Source: Brucella intermedia LMG 3301 (lineage in GTDB: Bacteria > Pseudomonadota > Alphaproteobacteria > Rhizobiales > Rhizobiaceae). Taken from it: 64,000 nt of DNA. The notes beneath the pieces are model-generated. The model was not told the origin of the DNA. It was given only the letters and a program-made list of their open reading frames with translations, and did no database searches. Shown piece after piece: positions 38,809 to 48,936 of this stretch. Each line of letters starts with the position of its first letter. Position 1 is the stretch's first letter. The position numbers and the translations under genes were made by a program. The stretch spans positions 62,001 through 126,000 of the forward strand of contig NZ_ACQA01000001.1 in assembly GCF_000182645.1 (NCBI RefSeq), written 5' to 3'.

Positions 38809-39537
38809 GTGACGGAACAGGTTGTTGGCCCGATTATCGAACTTGAGAACGTTCACCTGACCCTTGGTCACGCCGCCTCGCTGGTGCATGTGCTGAAGGG
38901 CGTCTCCCTTCATATATCGCAAGGACAGTCGGTCGGAATCGTCGGTCCGTCCGGTTCCGGCAAGTCCACGCTGCTGATGGTTCTGGCCGGTCTGGAGCAT
39001 GTCGATAACGGAACTGTGAAGATCGCGGGCGAGACGATCAGCCGGATGAGCGAAGATCAGGCGGCCGCTTTCCGTGGCGCCAATATCGGCATCGTGTTCC
39101 AGTCCTTCCACCTCATTCCCAACATGACCGCGCTCGAAAATGTCGCCGTGCCGCTGGAGCTCGCCGGTCGCCGCGATGCGTTCGAGGTGGCGGAGCGCGA
39201 ATTGCGCGCCGTGGGCCTCGGCGAGCGCCTTACCCATTATCCGTCCGAGCTTTCCGGCGGCGAACAGCAGCGCGTCGCGATCGCGCGCGCCCTTGCGCCA
39301 AGCCCGAAGATCCTGATCGCGGATGAGCCCACCGGCAATCTCGACACCACGACAGGGCGTCAGATTGCCGACCTCCTGTTCGCCAAGCAGCGCGAGAACG
39401 GCCTGACCATGGTGCTGGTCACGCATGACCCGGCGCTTGCCGCGCGCTGCGACATCGAAATTCCGGTGCGCTCGGGCCGGATCGAGGAACCCGCGCAAGG
39501 CGGCACTGTTCCCGAAACGCTGGCGGCTGGCGCATGA
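38809..39537 (+). CDS. ybbA: ABC transporter ATPase (YbbA/LolD-like)
   Basis: 242 residues from a GTG with AGGAT upstream. Walker [10 protein letters not shown], signature [16 protein letters not shown] and Walker [13 protein letters not shown] are intact. Of the MacB/LolD class that works with FtsX-type permeases rather than importing solutes. Coupled to the next gene by ATGA. Confidence 0.9.
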   Translation: MTEQVVGPIIELENVHLTLGHAASLVHVLKGVSLHISQGQSVGIVGPSGSGKSTLLMVLAGLEHVDNGTVKIAGETISRMSEDQAAAFRGANIGIVFQSFHLIPNMTALENVAVPLELAGRRDAFEVAERELRAVGLGERLTHYPSELSGGEQQRVAIARALAPSPKILIADEPTGNLDTTTGRQIADLLFAKQRENGLTMVLVTHDPALAARCDIEIPVRSGRIEEPAQGGTVPETLAAGA

Positions 39538-42083
39538 GTGCGGCACAGTCATTCCTGCTCGCCCTCCGCTTCGCGCTGCGCGAAATGCGCGGCGGGCTTG
39601 CCGGTTTCTATATTTTCCTCGCCTGTATCGCGCTTGGCGTTGCCGCCATCGGCGGGGTCAATTCGGTGGCGCGTTCGGTCAGCACCGGCATTGCCGCGCA
39701 AGGCCAGAGCATTCTCGGCGGCGATGTCAGCTTCGCGCTCAATCAGCGCGAAACGACGGCGGAAGAACGCGCCTTCATCGAAAGGCAGGGCAGGCTTGCC
39801 GAAAGCGCCACCATGCGCTCCATGGCGCGCATGGTGGATGGCTCCGACCAGTCGCTGGTCGAAGTAAAGGCGGTCGACGCCGCCTATCCGCTTTACGGCG
39901 AACTGAAGGTCGAGCCGCAGCAATCTTTGGCCGATATGACCGGCGAGAAGGACGGCACCTATGGTGCTGCCGTCAGCCAGGACTTTCTCAATCGCATGGA
40001 CCTGTCGCTGGGCGCGAAAGTGCTGCTCGGTTCGCAGACCTTCGAACTGCGCGGCCTGATCGAGAGCGAACCGGACCTGCTTTCTTCCGGCTTCAATTTC
40101 GCGCCGCGCTTTCTGGTCTCGCTGGAGGGCTTGCGCGCTTCCGGCCTCATCCAGCCGGGCAGCCTCGTGGATCATATCTACAAGGTGGCGTTGCCGGATG
40201 GCGCGCCCGACGCCGCCATCGCCGAAGTCAGGCGGCAGGCTGCCGCCGATTTTCCCGATGCAGGCTGGAACATCCGCTCCCGCGCCAATGCCGCTCCGGC
40301 GCTCAGCGCCAATATCGAGCGCTTCTCGCAATTCCTGACGCTGGTGGGGCTGACGGCCCTGATCGTCGGCGGTGTGGGGGTCGCCAATGCGGTGCGCGCC
40401 TATCTCGACGGCAAGCGCGGCGTGATCGCCACCTTCAAGTCGCTGGGCGCGCCTGCGCGCTTCGCCGTGCTGGTCTATCTCGTGCAGATCATGGTGATCG
40501 GCCTGATCGGCATCGCCATCGGCCTGGTGCTGGCGGCGATCATCCCCTATGCGGCGGCGCTGGCGCTTGCCAATTACCTGCCGGTCGCCGGTGGCGGCGG
40601 TTTCTTCCCCGGCGCGCTGGCGCTTGCCGCCATCTTCGGCCTCATCACCACGCTTGCCTTCGCGATCATTCCGCTTGGCCGCGCGCGCGATATTCCGGCG
40701 ACGGCGCTTTTCCGCGAACAGGGGTTTGAGCAGCGCGGCTGGCCGCCGCTTCTTTATCTCGCCCTTGCGGTTCTGCTGATTGCAGCGCTTGCGGGGCTCG
40801 CGCTCTACGTCGCCTATGACCGGCGCATCGCGGCGATCTTCATCGTCTCGGCCATTGCTGCCTTCGGCGTTCTCCGGCTTGTCGCGGACGGCATTCGCTG
40901 GCTTGCCCGCCGGGTCCCGCGCGTGCGCTCGACGGCGCTGCGGCTCGCAGTGGGCAACATCCATCGTCCGGGCGCACTCACGCCCTCCGTGGTGCTTTCG
41001 CTGGGCCTTGGCCTGACGCTGATGGTGGCAATCGCGCTGATCGACGGCAATCTGCGCCGCCAGGTGACGGAAAACATTCCCGCGCAGGCGCCCGATTTCT
41101 TTTTCGTCGATATCCAGAACCGCGACATCGGCGATTTCACCAAACTGGTGAGCGGCATCGTGCCGGATGGCAAGCTCACTTCCGGGCCGATGCTGCGCGG
41201 CCGCATCGTCGCCTTCAACGGCACCAATGTGCGCGACATGACCATCCCGCCGGAAGCGGCCTGGGTGCTGCGCGGCGACCGCGGCATAACCTTTTCCGAT
41301 AGCGTTCCCGAAAACTCGACGCTGACGGAAGGCGAATGGTGGGCCACTGGCTATGGCGGCGAGCCGCTGGTGTCCTTCGCGGAGCGTGAGGGCAAGGAAC
41401 TCGGCCTGAAGCTCGGCGACACGGTGACGGTCAATGTGCTTGGCCGCAACATAACTGCAAGGATCGCAAGCTTCCGTCAGGTTCAGTGGGAAACGCTGGC
41501 GATGAACTTCGTCATGGTGTTTTCGCCCAACACCTTTGCTGGCGCGCCGGCGACATGGCTGGCGACGCTCACCATTCCCGACAGCCAGAAGAATCTTGCG
41601 CCTGACGTGCTGCGTCAGGTCACAAGGACATGGCCCGCCATCACGACGGTGAGCGTGACCGATGCGCTCGATGTCGCCAATGATCTGATCGGCCAGCTTG
41701 CAACCGCCATCCGCGCTGCCGCTTCCATCGCGCTTGCCGCGTCCGTTCTGGTGCTGGGCGGGGCGCTTGCCGCCGGTAACCGTGCCCGTGTCCACGATGC
41801 GGTGGTGCTGAAGACGCTCGGCGCGACGCGGGGAACGCTGATCACGGCCTATGTGCTTGAATATATGCTGCTTGGGCTGGCGACGGCGCTCTTCGCACTG
41901 GTCGCTGGCAGCGTGGCGGGATGGTATGTCGTGGTGGAAATCATGAAGCTCAAGGCGAGTTTCCTGCCCGATGTCGCGCTGATGACCGTGGCCATCGCGC
42001 TGGTGCTGACCGTCGGTTTCGGCCTCGCAGGCACGTGGCGCGTCCTCGGGCAGAAGCCCGCACAGGTGCTGAGGACGATATGA
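39534..42083 (+). CDS. ybbP: FtsX-domain ABC permease (YbbP-like)
   Basis: 849 residues, about ten membrane helices arranged as two FtsX domains separated by large periplasmic parts. Seen: ALREMRGGLAGFYIFLACIALGVAAIGG at the start (in part), SLGAPARFAVLVYLVQI mid-way, KTLGATRGTLITAYVLEY near the end. Probably a mechanotransmission exporter acting on lipids or enzymes in the periplasm, next to the tesA-like esterase. Confidence 0.9.
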   Translation: MSAAQSFLLALRFALREMRGGLAGFYIFLACIALGVAAIGGVNSVARSVSTGIAAQGQSILGGDVSFALNQRETTAEERAFIERQGRLAESATMRSMARMVDGSDQSLVEVKAVDAAYPLYGELKVEPQQSLADMTGEKDGTYGAAVSQDFLNRMDLSLGAKVLLGSQTFELRGLIESEPDLLSSGFNFAPRFLVSLEGLRASGLIQPGSLVDHIYKVALPDGAPDAAIAEVRRQAAADFPDAGWNIRSRANAAPALSANIERFSQFLTLVGLTALIVGGVGVANAVRAYLDGKRGVIATFKSLGAPARFAVLVYLVQIMVIGLIGIAIGLVLAAIIPYAAALALANYLPVAGGGGFFPGALALAAIFGLITTLAFAIIPLGRARDIPATALFREQGFEQRGWPPLLYLALAVLLIAALAGLALYVAYDRRIAAIFIVSAIAAFGVLRLVADGIRWLARRVPRVRSTALRLAVGNIHRPGALTPSVVLSLGLGLTLMVAIALIDGNLRRQVTENIPAQAPDFFFVDIQNRDIGDFTKLVSGIVPDGKLTSGPMLRGRIVAFNGTNVRDMTIPPEAAWVLRGDRGITFSDSVPENSTLTEGEWWATGYGGEPLVSFAEREGKELGLKLGDTVTVNVLGRNITARIASFRQVQWETLAMNFVMVFSPNTFAGAPATWLATLTIPDSQKNLAPDVLRQVTRTWPAITTVSVTDALDVANDLIGQLATAIRAAASIALAASVLVLGGALAAGNRARVHDAVVLKTLGATRGTLITAYVLEYMLLGLATALFALVAGSVAGWYVVVEIMKLKASFLPDVALMTVAIALVLTVGFGLAGTWRVLGQKPAQVLRTI

Positions 42084-42197
42084 AGCTTTTGTAATCCTGA
42101 AGCTTCCAATGAGGTAACCCCTTGGATCGCATGGATAATGCGGTCGGCGTTTCAAGTCGCCCCATCACGTTTTTTTACAGGTGGTACTTGTACGCGA

Positions 42198-42269
42198 AGG
42201 CCGAAATCCCCATAATGTCAGGCAGGCATGCTGGGGTCCCGCCAGCGGCGCCTGGCGGCGGCTCGGCCT
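42198..42269 (+). ncRNA. Structured leader, candidate ybhL leader RNA
   Basis: Outer pair AGGCCGA / TCGGCCT closes a multibranch with CCCCA / TGGGG (42208-42212, 42232-42236) and the hairpin CGCCAG-CGGCGC-CTGGCG (42240-42257). It lies 48 bp before a Bax-inhibitor-1 (UPF0005/YbhL-type) gene, which is where the Rhizobiales ybhL leader motif occurs. Pairing is seen; the Rfam identity is from memory. Confidence 0.6.
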
Positions 42270-42317
42270 TCATGAGCGCCCCGACACCGGACGGGACATG
42301 GCAAGAGGATTTAAGTC

Positions 42318-43100
42318 ATGGCTGACTTTCGCAATATTCAGGCGCAGCAGAGGCCGGTAGGCGGCGTTCGCACCGATGCAGGCATCGACCAGGGCCTGCG
42401 CAGCTACATGCTCGGCGTCTATAACATGATGGCTATCGGCCTGGCCGTTACCGGCCTTGCCGCATTTGCCGTTGCAGCGCTCGCAACGACCACGGACCCG
42501 TCCGCAGCCGTCGCCCAGCTCGCCAACGGCAAGATGCTCACCAGCCTTGGTGTGGCGCTCTACACGTCCCCGCTTCGCTGGGTGGTGATGCTTGCGCCGC
42601 TCGCGGCAGTGTTCTTCCTGAGCTTCCGCATCGAACGCATGTCGGTCGGCACGGCTAACGCCGTCTTCTGGGGCTATGCAGCTCTCGTCGGCCTGTCGCT
42701 GTCATCGATCTTCCTGGTCTTCACCGGCCAGAGCATCGTTCGCACCTTCTTCGTGACGGCTGCTTCCTTCGGCGCGCTGTCGCTCTATGGTTACACGACC
42801 AAGCGCGACCTGTCCGCCATGGGCTCGTTCCTGGTCATGGGCCTGTTCGGCCTGATCCTGGCTTCGGTCGTCAACATCTTCCTCGGCTCCACCGCGCTGC
42901 AGTTCGCGATCTCGGTGATCGGCGTCCTGATCTTCGCAGGCCTCACCGCCTACGACACGCAGTCGATCAAGGAAATGTACTACGAAGGCGATTCTTCGGA
43001 TGCGCATGGCCGCAAGGTCGTGATGGGCGCGCTGCGCCTCTATCTCGACTTCATCAACATGTTCACCTTCCTGCTGCAGTTCATGGGCAACCGTGAATAA
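42318..43100 (+). CDS. Bax inhibitor-1/YccA family membrane protein
   Basis: 260 residues with seven membrane helices. Family marks: YNMMAIGLAVTGLAAF, VFWGYAALVGLSLSSIF, GLTAYDTQSIKEMYYE near the C-terminus. Relatives leak calcium or interact with FtsH-type protease systems. Its leader is structured and it ends with a strong terminator, so it is a single-gene unit. Confidence 0.92.
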   Translation: MADFRNIQAQQRPVGGVRTDAGIDQGLRSYMLGVYNMMAIGLAVTGLAAFAVAALATTTDPSAAVAQLANGKMLTSLGVALYTSPLRWVVMLAPLAAVFFLSFRIERMSVGTANAVFWGYAALVGLSLSSIFLVFTGQSIVRTFFVTAASFGALSLYGYTTKRDLSAMGSFLVMGLFGLILASVVNIFLGSTALQFAISVIGVLIFAGLTAYDTQSIKEMYYEGDSSDAHGRKVVMGALRLYLDFINMFTFLLQFMGNRE

Positions 43101-43121
43101 TCAGCCGAAGAGTGCTTGAAC

Positions 43122-43149
43122 AAAAGGGCAGCGGAAACGCTGCCCTTTT
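43122..43149 (+). terminator. Rho-independent terminator
   Basis: 12-bp stem AAAAGGGCAGCG / CGCTGCCCTTTT with GAAA tetraloop, then TTGCTTTTTT. Ends the Bax-inhibitor-1 transcript. Confidence 0.93.
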
Positions 43150-43215
43150 TGCTTTTTTCCGGGCGGTTTCTGATGCATGTTAGGGACCCGTCTCCCACGC
43201 TGCTGCGGTTTCAAC

Positions 43216-43767
43216 ATGCCTGTCATTCGTGATTTCCAGCCTGCCGATATCGAAACAATCACCGCGATCTATTCGGAAGCCGTCCTGACCGGCGCCGGTT
43301 CCTACGAGATCGAACCGCCGACCGCCGATGAAATGGCAAGGCGTTTCGCAGCATTGGTGGCGCAGGGCTTTCCGATCCTCGTGGCCGAGCATGATGGCCG
43401 GGTGCTGGGCTATGCCTATGCCAGCCATTTTCGCGTCAGGCCTGCCTATCGCTGGCTTGCGGAGGATTCGATCTATATCGCCCCGGATGCCAAGGGAAAG
43501 GGCATCGGCAAGCTGCTGCTGCGCGCGCTTATCGAGCGCATTTCAGCTTTGGGCTTCCGTCAGTTGCTGGCGGTGATCGGTGACGGCGAACGCAATATCG
43601 GTTCGGTCCGGCTGCATGAAAGCCTCGGCTTTGCCCATTGCGGGCGCATCGAGGGTTCGGGCTTCAAACTTGGGCGCTGGCTCGACACGGTGCTGATGCA
43701 ACTGCCGCTCAATGGCGGTCGCTCAACGGAACCGGGAACCCCGCCGCTTACGCCTCCCTCATCCTGA
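43216..43767 (+). CDS. GNAT N-acetyltransferase (phosphinothricin acetyltransferase-like)
   Basis: 183 residues from the ATG of MPVIRDFQPADIETI. The acetyl-CoA loop is APDAKGKGIGKLLLRALIER. YASHFRVRPAYRW and IGDGERNIGSVRLHESLGF are typical of the PAT/Bar-like subgroup. The acceptor is an amine, perhaps an amino-acid analogue; not determinable. Confidence 0.88.
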   Translation: MPVIRDFQPADIETITAIYSEAVLTGAGSYEIEPPTADEMARRFAALVAQGFPILVAEHDGRVLGYAYASHFRVRPAYRWLAEDSIYIAPDAKGKGIGKLLLRALIERISALGFRQLLAVIGDGERNIGSVRLHESLGFAHCGRIEGSGFKLGRWLDTVLMQLPLNGGRSTEPGTPPLTPPSS

Positions 43768-43796
43768 GAGCCGGTTGGAAACGGCGTCTCGAAGCA

Positions 43797-44189
43797 TCAG
43801 CTTTCGACGAGCTTGAGGCTCTTGTCGAAAACCCGCAGCACGCGCTCCAGTTCGTGGCCGCGCTTCATGATCAGCCCGCTTGCGGCGATGACCGAATAGG
43901 CGCCCTGCTTCTGCGCCAGCTTGGGGTTCTTCTCGATGCGGAAAAGCGGCATCTCGCTTGCACGGCGAAAGATGGAAAACACGGCGCGGTCGCTCAGATG
44001 GTCGATGGCATAGTCGCGCCACGTGCCGGAGGCGACCATGCGGCCATAGATGTTCAGGATTTTGCCGAGTTCATGCCGGTTGAAACTGACGGGAGCAGAT
44101 CGCGCACGGCCGAGAGGAACGACCTTTGGCGAAGCAGACGAGGGGGAAGGGGACGACGAATCCTCATTCGCTGCGCTTGACGTATCCAT
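43797..44189 (-). CDS. DUF2794 family protein
   Basis: 130 residues from the ATG with AAGGAAGG upstream. A Ser/Pro-rich N-terminus is followed by VSFNRHELGKILNIYGRMVASGTWRDYAID (in part), the DUF2794 core of alphaproteobacteria. Function unknown. Convergent with the acetyltransferase gene 29 bp away. Confidence 0.82.
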   Translation of the reverse strand: MDTSSAANEDSSSPSPSSASPKVVPLGRARSAPVSFNRHELGKILNIYGRMVASGTWRDYAIDHLSDRAVFSIFRRASEMPLFRIEKNPKLAQKQGAYSVIAASGLIMKRGHELERVLRVFDKSLKLVES

Positions 44190-44750
44190 TTCCTTCCTTT
44201 CAGCCTTTTGCGGAGCGCCGCCCGAAAGCCGGACAGGCTCAGGAACAAACTGCGTGCAACCGGGATCGGTGTTCAGCAAGGGTGGTGAAGCGAACCGGCC
44301 CCGGCGCATGACAACAGGGTGATGCTTTTGTGAAGCAATTTCAAGGGGCCGCGTCCGCGAGCCTGTTTTTGCTGCCGCTCATGGGCCGAAAGAAGCCCCA
44401 ATAAATAGGGAATAGCGGCGGGAAGCCGTCATTCACGAAAAGAGAATGTGTGTTTGCAATGGTGATTGTTGGCCACATTTTCGCCTTGTCAGCTTCGCAT
44501 TGCAGCCCGATTATGGCTTCAGCATCTACACGTTGCCTGAGACGGTTCGGTTCGGGCAAGTCCGACCCCAAGCCCCCCGCCCAAAGGACTGCTCGGACCG
44601 AACCAACCTTTTCCCGGCCTGGCTGCCAGACCGGTTTCCCCTCCAGTTCGATGACCGCTCCGCGTAGCCCGGACAGACGCTTTCCCGCTGAACTTTCTGG
44701 AAGAAAACGCCGCCAAAAGCGCGCATTGCTGCGTGCGCGAACCGGCTGCC
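44190..44750. other. Gene-free stretch with a long imperfect hairpin
   Basis: No credible reading frame. At 44544-44563 and 44586-44604 the runs GGTTCGGTTCGGGCAAGTCC and GGACTGCTCGGACCGAACC can pair over about 19 positions around a C-rich 22-base loop, followed by AACCTTTTC. This could be a small RNA or a terminator. The remainder is unremarkable; the DUF2794 promoter should lie near 44200-44350. Confidence 0.45.
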
Positions 44751-44895
44751 TGGAGCATTTCCATCAAAAGTGTGAAACCTCTACGCGGGGATCAGTTCAC
44801 TGGACTGATTTCTTATCCCGCTTCGATGCGTTGGATAATGCGATAAAACAAGTAAGAGCGGTTCCGGCGATACTGTTAGAACAGGAACCGCTCTA
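44751..44895 (+). repeat. Bru-RS-like palindrome, long form (145 bp)
   Basis: Begins TGGAGCATTTCC and ends GGAACCGCTCTA. Compared with 21037-21141 it carries about 40 extra bases centred on ATCAGTTCACTGGACTGAT. The closing CTA is, on the minus strand, the TAG stop of the DUF1223 gene. Confidence 0.82.
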
Positions 44896-45711
44896 AAGGC
44901 CCACGGGCCTCGACTGCTTGAACATGGCTGCGCCATGTATGGCGCCGAGCGAATTGTCGTTGCGGGTCTCCTGCAACACCACGGCGCAACCCGAAACATC
45001 CTTGCGTTTCAGTTCTGACGCCGGAATCTCGATCTTCAACGGCTTGCCGTCCCACATGCCGATCGTATCGGTATCGCTGACCGTATTGCGATAGGTGATG
45101 GATTCCCCGGCATTTTCGCCCTCCGTGATCGGGATCGTCACCGAATCGCGGAAATAGAACAGGACCACGTGCACAGGCGCGTCGGGCTTTTTGCCTGCGC
45201 CGATATCGATGGACAGGCGCCCGTCATCGAGCTGCTTGATCGAAACCGGCACATCCAGCTTGTTTGCCGCGATCTGCGTCTTGATAGCTTCGCTGTCGCG
45301 GCCATTCACTTCGGCAGTACCGTTGATGACGGCTTGCGGTGTATAGATCATGCGCGCATTGAAGGAATTGCGATAGGCATTCTGCCGGTCGGTGTTTTCC
45401 TGATTGGCAAGCGTGTCGCGCCAGCCCATGTAATCCCAGTAATTGACGTGAAACGACAGCGCCAGAACATTGGGATCATCGGCATATCTGGCGAGGTTGC
45501 GGTCGGCCTGCGGGCAGGATTTGCAGCCCTGGCTGGTGTAAAGCTCCAGAACGGTCGTCTTCTTGTCGCTGTCCTGCGCCCGCGCCGGGCCCTGCATGGA
45601 GATGCAGCCGGTAACCGCCAGCCCCAGAACGGCACAGATGCTACGCCAGCCGGGCAAATGCTCGCCTGTAAGCCATGGACCTGTCCCGTAGAAGGGGGCG
45701 TGGAGTATCAC
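44893..45711 (-). CDS. DUF1223 secreted thioredoxin-like protein
   Basis: About 272 residues from a GTG; a TTG 54 bp inside would give a neater signal peptide (SICAVLGLAVTGCISMQGPARAQ, in part) so the start is uncertain. Mature domain: VLELYTSQGCKSCPQADRNL with a CxxC, FHVNYWDYMGWRDTLA, MIYTPQAVINGT. Periplasmic, possibly redox active; function not established. Confidence 0.85.
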   Translation of the reverse strand: MILHAPFYGTGPWLTGEHLPGWRSICAVLGLAVTGCISMQGPARAQDSDKKTTVLELYTSQGCKSCPQADRNLARYADDPNVLALSFHVNYWDYMGWRDTLANQENTDRQNAYRNSFNARMIYTPQAVINGTAEVNGRDSEAIKTQIAANKLDVPVSIKQLDDGRLSIDIGAGKKPDAPVHVVLFYFRDSVTIPITEGENAGESITYRNTVSDTDTIGMWDGKPLKIEIPASELKRKDVSGCAVVLQETRNDNSLGAIHGAAMFKQSRPVGL

Positions 45712-45871
45712 TTCGTTTCATCCTGCAATAATTGTCGCTGACATCTATTATGTAAGAAGCCTTGCGATCAATAGGAATTCACGTTGCGGTGAGATTCGAA
45801 AGGGTTGCGAATCTCCTCTCAAAATTGGCTCACAACAGATTGTGCGGGGACGGGTTCAGTCCAAATAAAGA

Positions 45872-45895
45872 AGCCGCCGGATTTCTCCGGCGGCT
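45872..45895 (-). terminator. Rho-independent terminator after acnA
   Basis: 10-bp stem AGCCGCCGGA / TCCGGCGGCT, loop TTTC. On the minus strand it runs into TTCTTTATTT. Confidence 0.9.
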
Positions 45896-45917
45896 CTGAA
45901 TTTCAGGTGCGTGTGGA

Positions 45918-48605
45918 TCAGGCAGCCAGGTCACGCAGAACGGTCTGCAGGATGCCGCCGTTCTTCATGTAGTCCAGCTCGTCCAGCGTATCGATGCGGC
46001 AGATGAGCGGAACCTTCTTCACCGTGCCGTCGGCATAGGTGATGGAGGCTTCGACCTTCTGGCGCGGGCGCACATCGGCCAGACCTTCGATGGTGACGAT
46101 TTCATCACCCTTGAGGCCAAGCGTCTGCCAGCTGGTGCCTTCCTCGAAGACGAAAGGCACAATGCCCATGCCGACGAGGTTGGAGCGGTGGATACGCTCG
46201 AAGGACTGCGCGATCACGGCCTTGACGCCGAGCAGGTTGGTGCCCTTGGCAGCCCAGTCACGCGAGGAGCCGTTGCCGTATTCGACGCCTGCGAAGACGA
46301 CGAGCGGAACGCCCTCAGCCTTGTACTGCATGGCAGCATCATAGATCGAGGTTTCTTCCTTCGACGGATAATGGATGGTGTAGCCGCCTTCGCGTCCGTT
46401 TTCGCCCAGCATGTGGTTGCGGATACGGATGTTTGCGAAGGTGCCGCGCATCATCACTTCATGGTTGCCGCGACGCGTACCGTACTGGTTGAAGTCGGCA
46501 ACGCCGACGCCATGGTCCAGCAGATACTTGCCGGCAGGCGACTGCGCCTTGATGGAACCGGCAGGCGAAATGTGGTCGGTCGTGATCTTGTCGCCGAAGA
46601 GGCCCAGAATGCGGGCGCCCTTGACGTCGCCGATCGTGCCGGCCGACTTGCCCATGCCGACGAAGTAAGGCGGGTTCTGCACATAGGTCGAGTTGTCGTC
46701 CCATGCATAGGTCTGGCCCGCAGGGACCTGAACGGCCTGCCAGTTTTCGTCGCCCTTGAACACGTCCGCGTACTTTTCCGAGAAAATCTTGCGGGTTACG
46801 TTCTTGGCGATGAATTCCTGGATTTCCTGCGAGGAAGGCCAGATGTCGCGGAGATATACCGGGTTGCCGTTCTGGTCTTCACCGAGCGGCTCCTTGGTCA
46901 GGTCCTTGGTGACCGTACCGGCGAGAGCGTGGGCGACGACGAGCGGCGGCGAAGCCAGATAGTTCGCCTGCACGTCCGGCGAGACGCGGCCCTCGAAGTT
47001 ACGGTTGCCGGACAGGACGGCAGCCGCGATCAGGCCCTTTTCGTTGATCGTCTTGGAGATCGGAGCAGGCAGCGGACCGGAATTGCCGATGCAGGTCGTG
47101 CAGCCGAAGCCGACGAGGTTGAAGCCGAGCGCATCGAGATCCTTCTGGAGACCAGCGGATTCGAGATAGGCGGCGACAACCTGCGAACCGGGCGCAAGCG
47201 AGGTCTTGACCCATGGCTTGGTCTTCAGGCCCTTGGCGACCGCATTGCGGGCCAGAAGGCCGGCGGCGATCAGCACGCTCGGGTTCGAGGTGTTGGTGCA
47301 GGACGTGATGGCGGCAATCACGACATCGCCATGGCCGAGGTCGTAGTCTTCGCCTTCAACGGCATAGCGCGTGGTCTGGCCAGTGGTCTTCTTGTACTCG
47401 TTTTCGAGCGAGGTCGCGAAACCGGAACCGATGTTTTCCAGCGGGATGCGGCCTTCCGGACGCTTCGGGCCGGCCATCGACGGAACGACGTCGCCCATGT
47501 CGAGTTCGAGAATGTCGGTGAAGACCGGATCGGCTGCACCCTTTTCACGCCACATGCCCTGCGCGCGGCAGTAGGCTTCGACCAGTTCGATGCGATGCTC
47601 GTCGCGGCCGGTCGTGTTCATGTAGTTCAGCGTTTCGCGGTCAACCGGGAAGAAGCCGCAGGTCGCGCCATATTCCGGACCCATATTGGCGATTGTTGCG
47701 CGGTCGGCCAGCGTCATGTTTTCGAGGCCTTCGCCGAAGAATTCGACGAACTTGCCGACGACGCCCTTCTTGCGCAGCATCTGCGTGACGGTGAGCACGA
47801 GGTCGGTCGCGGTCACGCCTTCCTTGATCTTGCCGGTCAGGCGGAAGCCGACGACTTCCGGCAGGAGCATGGAAACCGGCTGTCCGAGCATGGCCGCCTC
47901 AGCTTCGATGCCGCCAACACCCCAGCCCAGAACGCCAAGGCCGTTGACCATGGTGGTGTGGCTGTCGGTGCCGACGCAGGTGTCGGGGTAAGCGACGGTC
48001 TCGCCGTCTTCTTCCTTGGTCCAGACGGCCTGGGCCAGATATTCGAGGTTTACCTGATGGCAGATGCCGGTGCCCGGAGGAACGACGCGGAAGTTCTGGA
48101 ATGCCTGCTGGCCCCACTTGAGGAAGCGGTAGCGTTCGCCATTGCGCTGGTATTCGAGGTCCACATTGGCCTTGAACGCGCTTGGATTGCCGAATTCGTC
48201 AACGATGACCGAGTGGTCGATGACGAGATCGACGGGAACGAGCGGATTGATCTTTTCCGGATCGCCGCCGAGCGCCTTGATGCCGTCGCGCATCGCTGCA
48301 AGGTCGACGACGGCAGGAACGCCGGTGAAGTCCTGCATGAGAACGCGCGCAGGACGATAGGCGATTTCCGCGCCCGCGGAACCGCGGTCGTTCAGCCACT
48401 TGGCAACAGCTTCGATGTCCGACTTCTTGACGGAGCGGTCGTCCTCGAAGCGGAGCAGGTTCTCAAGCAGAACCTTCATGGAGAATGGAAGCTTGGAAAC
48501 ACCTTCGAGGCCGTTCTTTTCGGCTTCGGTCAGGCTGTAATAAACATAATCCTTACCGCCGACGGTAAGGGTTTTGCGGCATTTAAAGCTGTCGATGTGC
48601 GACAC
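45918..48605 (-). CDS. acnA: Aconitate hydratase
   Basis: 895 residues, normal for AcnA. Isomerises citrate to isocitrate in the TCA cycle. The [4Fe-4S] cysteines are in [17 protein letters not shown] and [14 protein letters not shown]; substrate residues in [17 protein letters not shown]. The start is GTG ([12 protein letters not shown]), with AAGGA eight bases upstream. That ribosome site lies in the arm of a perfect hairpin, so translation may be controlled. Confidence 0.96.
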   Translation of the reverse strand: MSHIDSFKCRKTLTVGGKDYVYYSLTEAEKNGLEGVSKLPFSMKVLLENLLRFEDDRSVKKSDIEAVAKWLNDRGSAGAEIAYRPARVLMQDFTGVPAVVDLAAMRDGIKALGGDPEKINPLVPVDLVIDHSVIVDEFGNPSAFKANVDLEYQRNGERYRFLKWGQQAFQNFRVVPPGTGICHQVNLEYLAQAVWTKEEDGETVAYPDTCVGTDSHTTMVNGLGVLGWGVGGIEAEAAMLGQPVSMLLPEVVGFRLTGKIKEGVTATDLVLTVTQMLRKKGVVGKFVEFFGEGLENMTLADRATIANMGPEYGATCGFFPVDRETLNYMNTTGRDEHRIELVEAYCRAQGMWREKGAADPVFTDILELDMGDVVPSMAGPKRPEGRIPLENIGSGFATSLENEYKKTTGQTTRYAVEGEDYDLGHGDVVIAAITSCTNTSNPSVLIAAGLLARNAVAKGLKTKPWVKTSLAPGSQVVAAYLESAGLQKDLDALGFNLVGFGCTTCIGNSGPLPAPISKTINEKGLIAAAVLSGNRNFEGRVSPDVQANYLASPPLVVAHALAGTVTKDLTKEPLGEDQNGNPVYLRDIWPSSQEIQEFIAKNVTRKIFSEKYADVFKGDENWQAVQVPAGQTYAWDDNSTYVQNPPYFVGMGKSAGTIGDVKGARILGLFGDKITTDHISPAGSIKAQSPAGKYLLDHGVGVADFNQYGTRRGNHEVMMRGTFANIRIRNHMLGENGREGGYTIHYPSKEETSIYDAAMQYKAEGVPLVVFAGVEYGNGSSRDWAAKGTNLLGVKAVIAQSFERIHRSNLVGMGIVPFVFEEGTSWQTLGLKGDEIVTIEGLADVRPRQKVEASITYADGTVKKVPLICRIDTLDELDYMKNGGILQTVLRDLAA

Positions 48606-48607
48606 TG

Positions 48608-48648
48608 CGTTCGTCCTTATGCTGCTGGCCGGAAAACCAGGACGAACG
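48608..48648 (-). promoter_or_regulatory. Hairpin covering the acnA ribosome-binding site
   Basis: On the minus strand CGTTCGTCCT (48648-48639) pairs perfectly with AGGACGAACG (48617-48608) around a 21-base loop. The second arm includes AGGA of the Shine-Dalgarno AAGGA and ends three bases before the GTG. If formed, the stem hides the ribosome site. The rest of the 331-bp acnA/ccmA gap shows no gene. Confidence 0.65.
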
Positions 48649-48936
48649 CCTAGGCTAGCGTTTCAAGGACGCGCCAAGGTGCGGGTGCAGTCATTTCCGC
48701 TGTCCGTCCCGAAGCCTGCATCCTCACGGGCAACAGGTTGAGATCGGCCAAAAATGGTTTCCACGCCGACCGCTGGCGTGGTAGCCCTCATATAGAGAGT
48801 TTTCTAAAACGATTCCAGACAGAATATCGTGAATTCGGCCCCTTGCGGCGAAATGTTGCGATGCCTTTCCATGGATCTTCCGGGGTTCCGGTTCTAATGG
48901 TCTGGCAATTATCCATCGGGGCTTAGAGGGTATAAA

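Noticed and set aside
39549..42155. 868-codon minus-strand frame opposite the YbbP-like permease
   Set aside because: Shadow frame rich in His/Arg/Gln typical of antisense reading in GC-rich genes.
44450..44896. 148-codon plus-strand frame in the gap before DUF1223
   Set aside because: It runs through the palindromic repeat and shows no protein-like features or ribosome site.
46188..48653. Very long plus-strand open frame (821 codons) opposite acnA
   Set aside because: It is the antisense shadow of a high-GC coding gene; its composition is not protein-like and it has no ribosome site.
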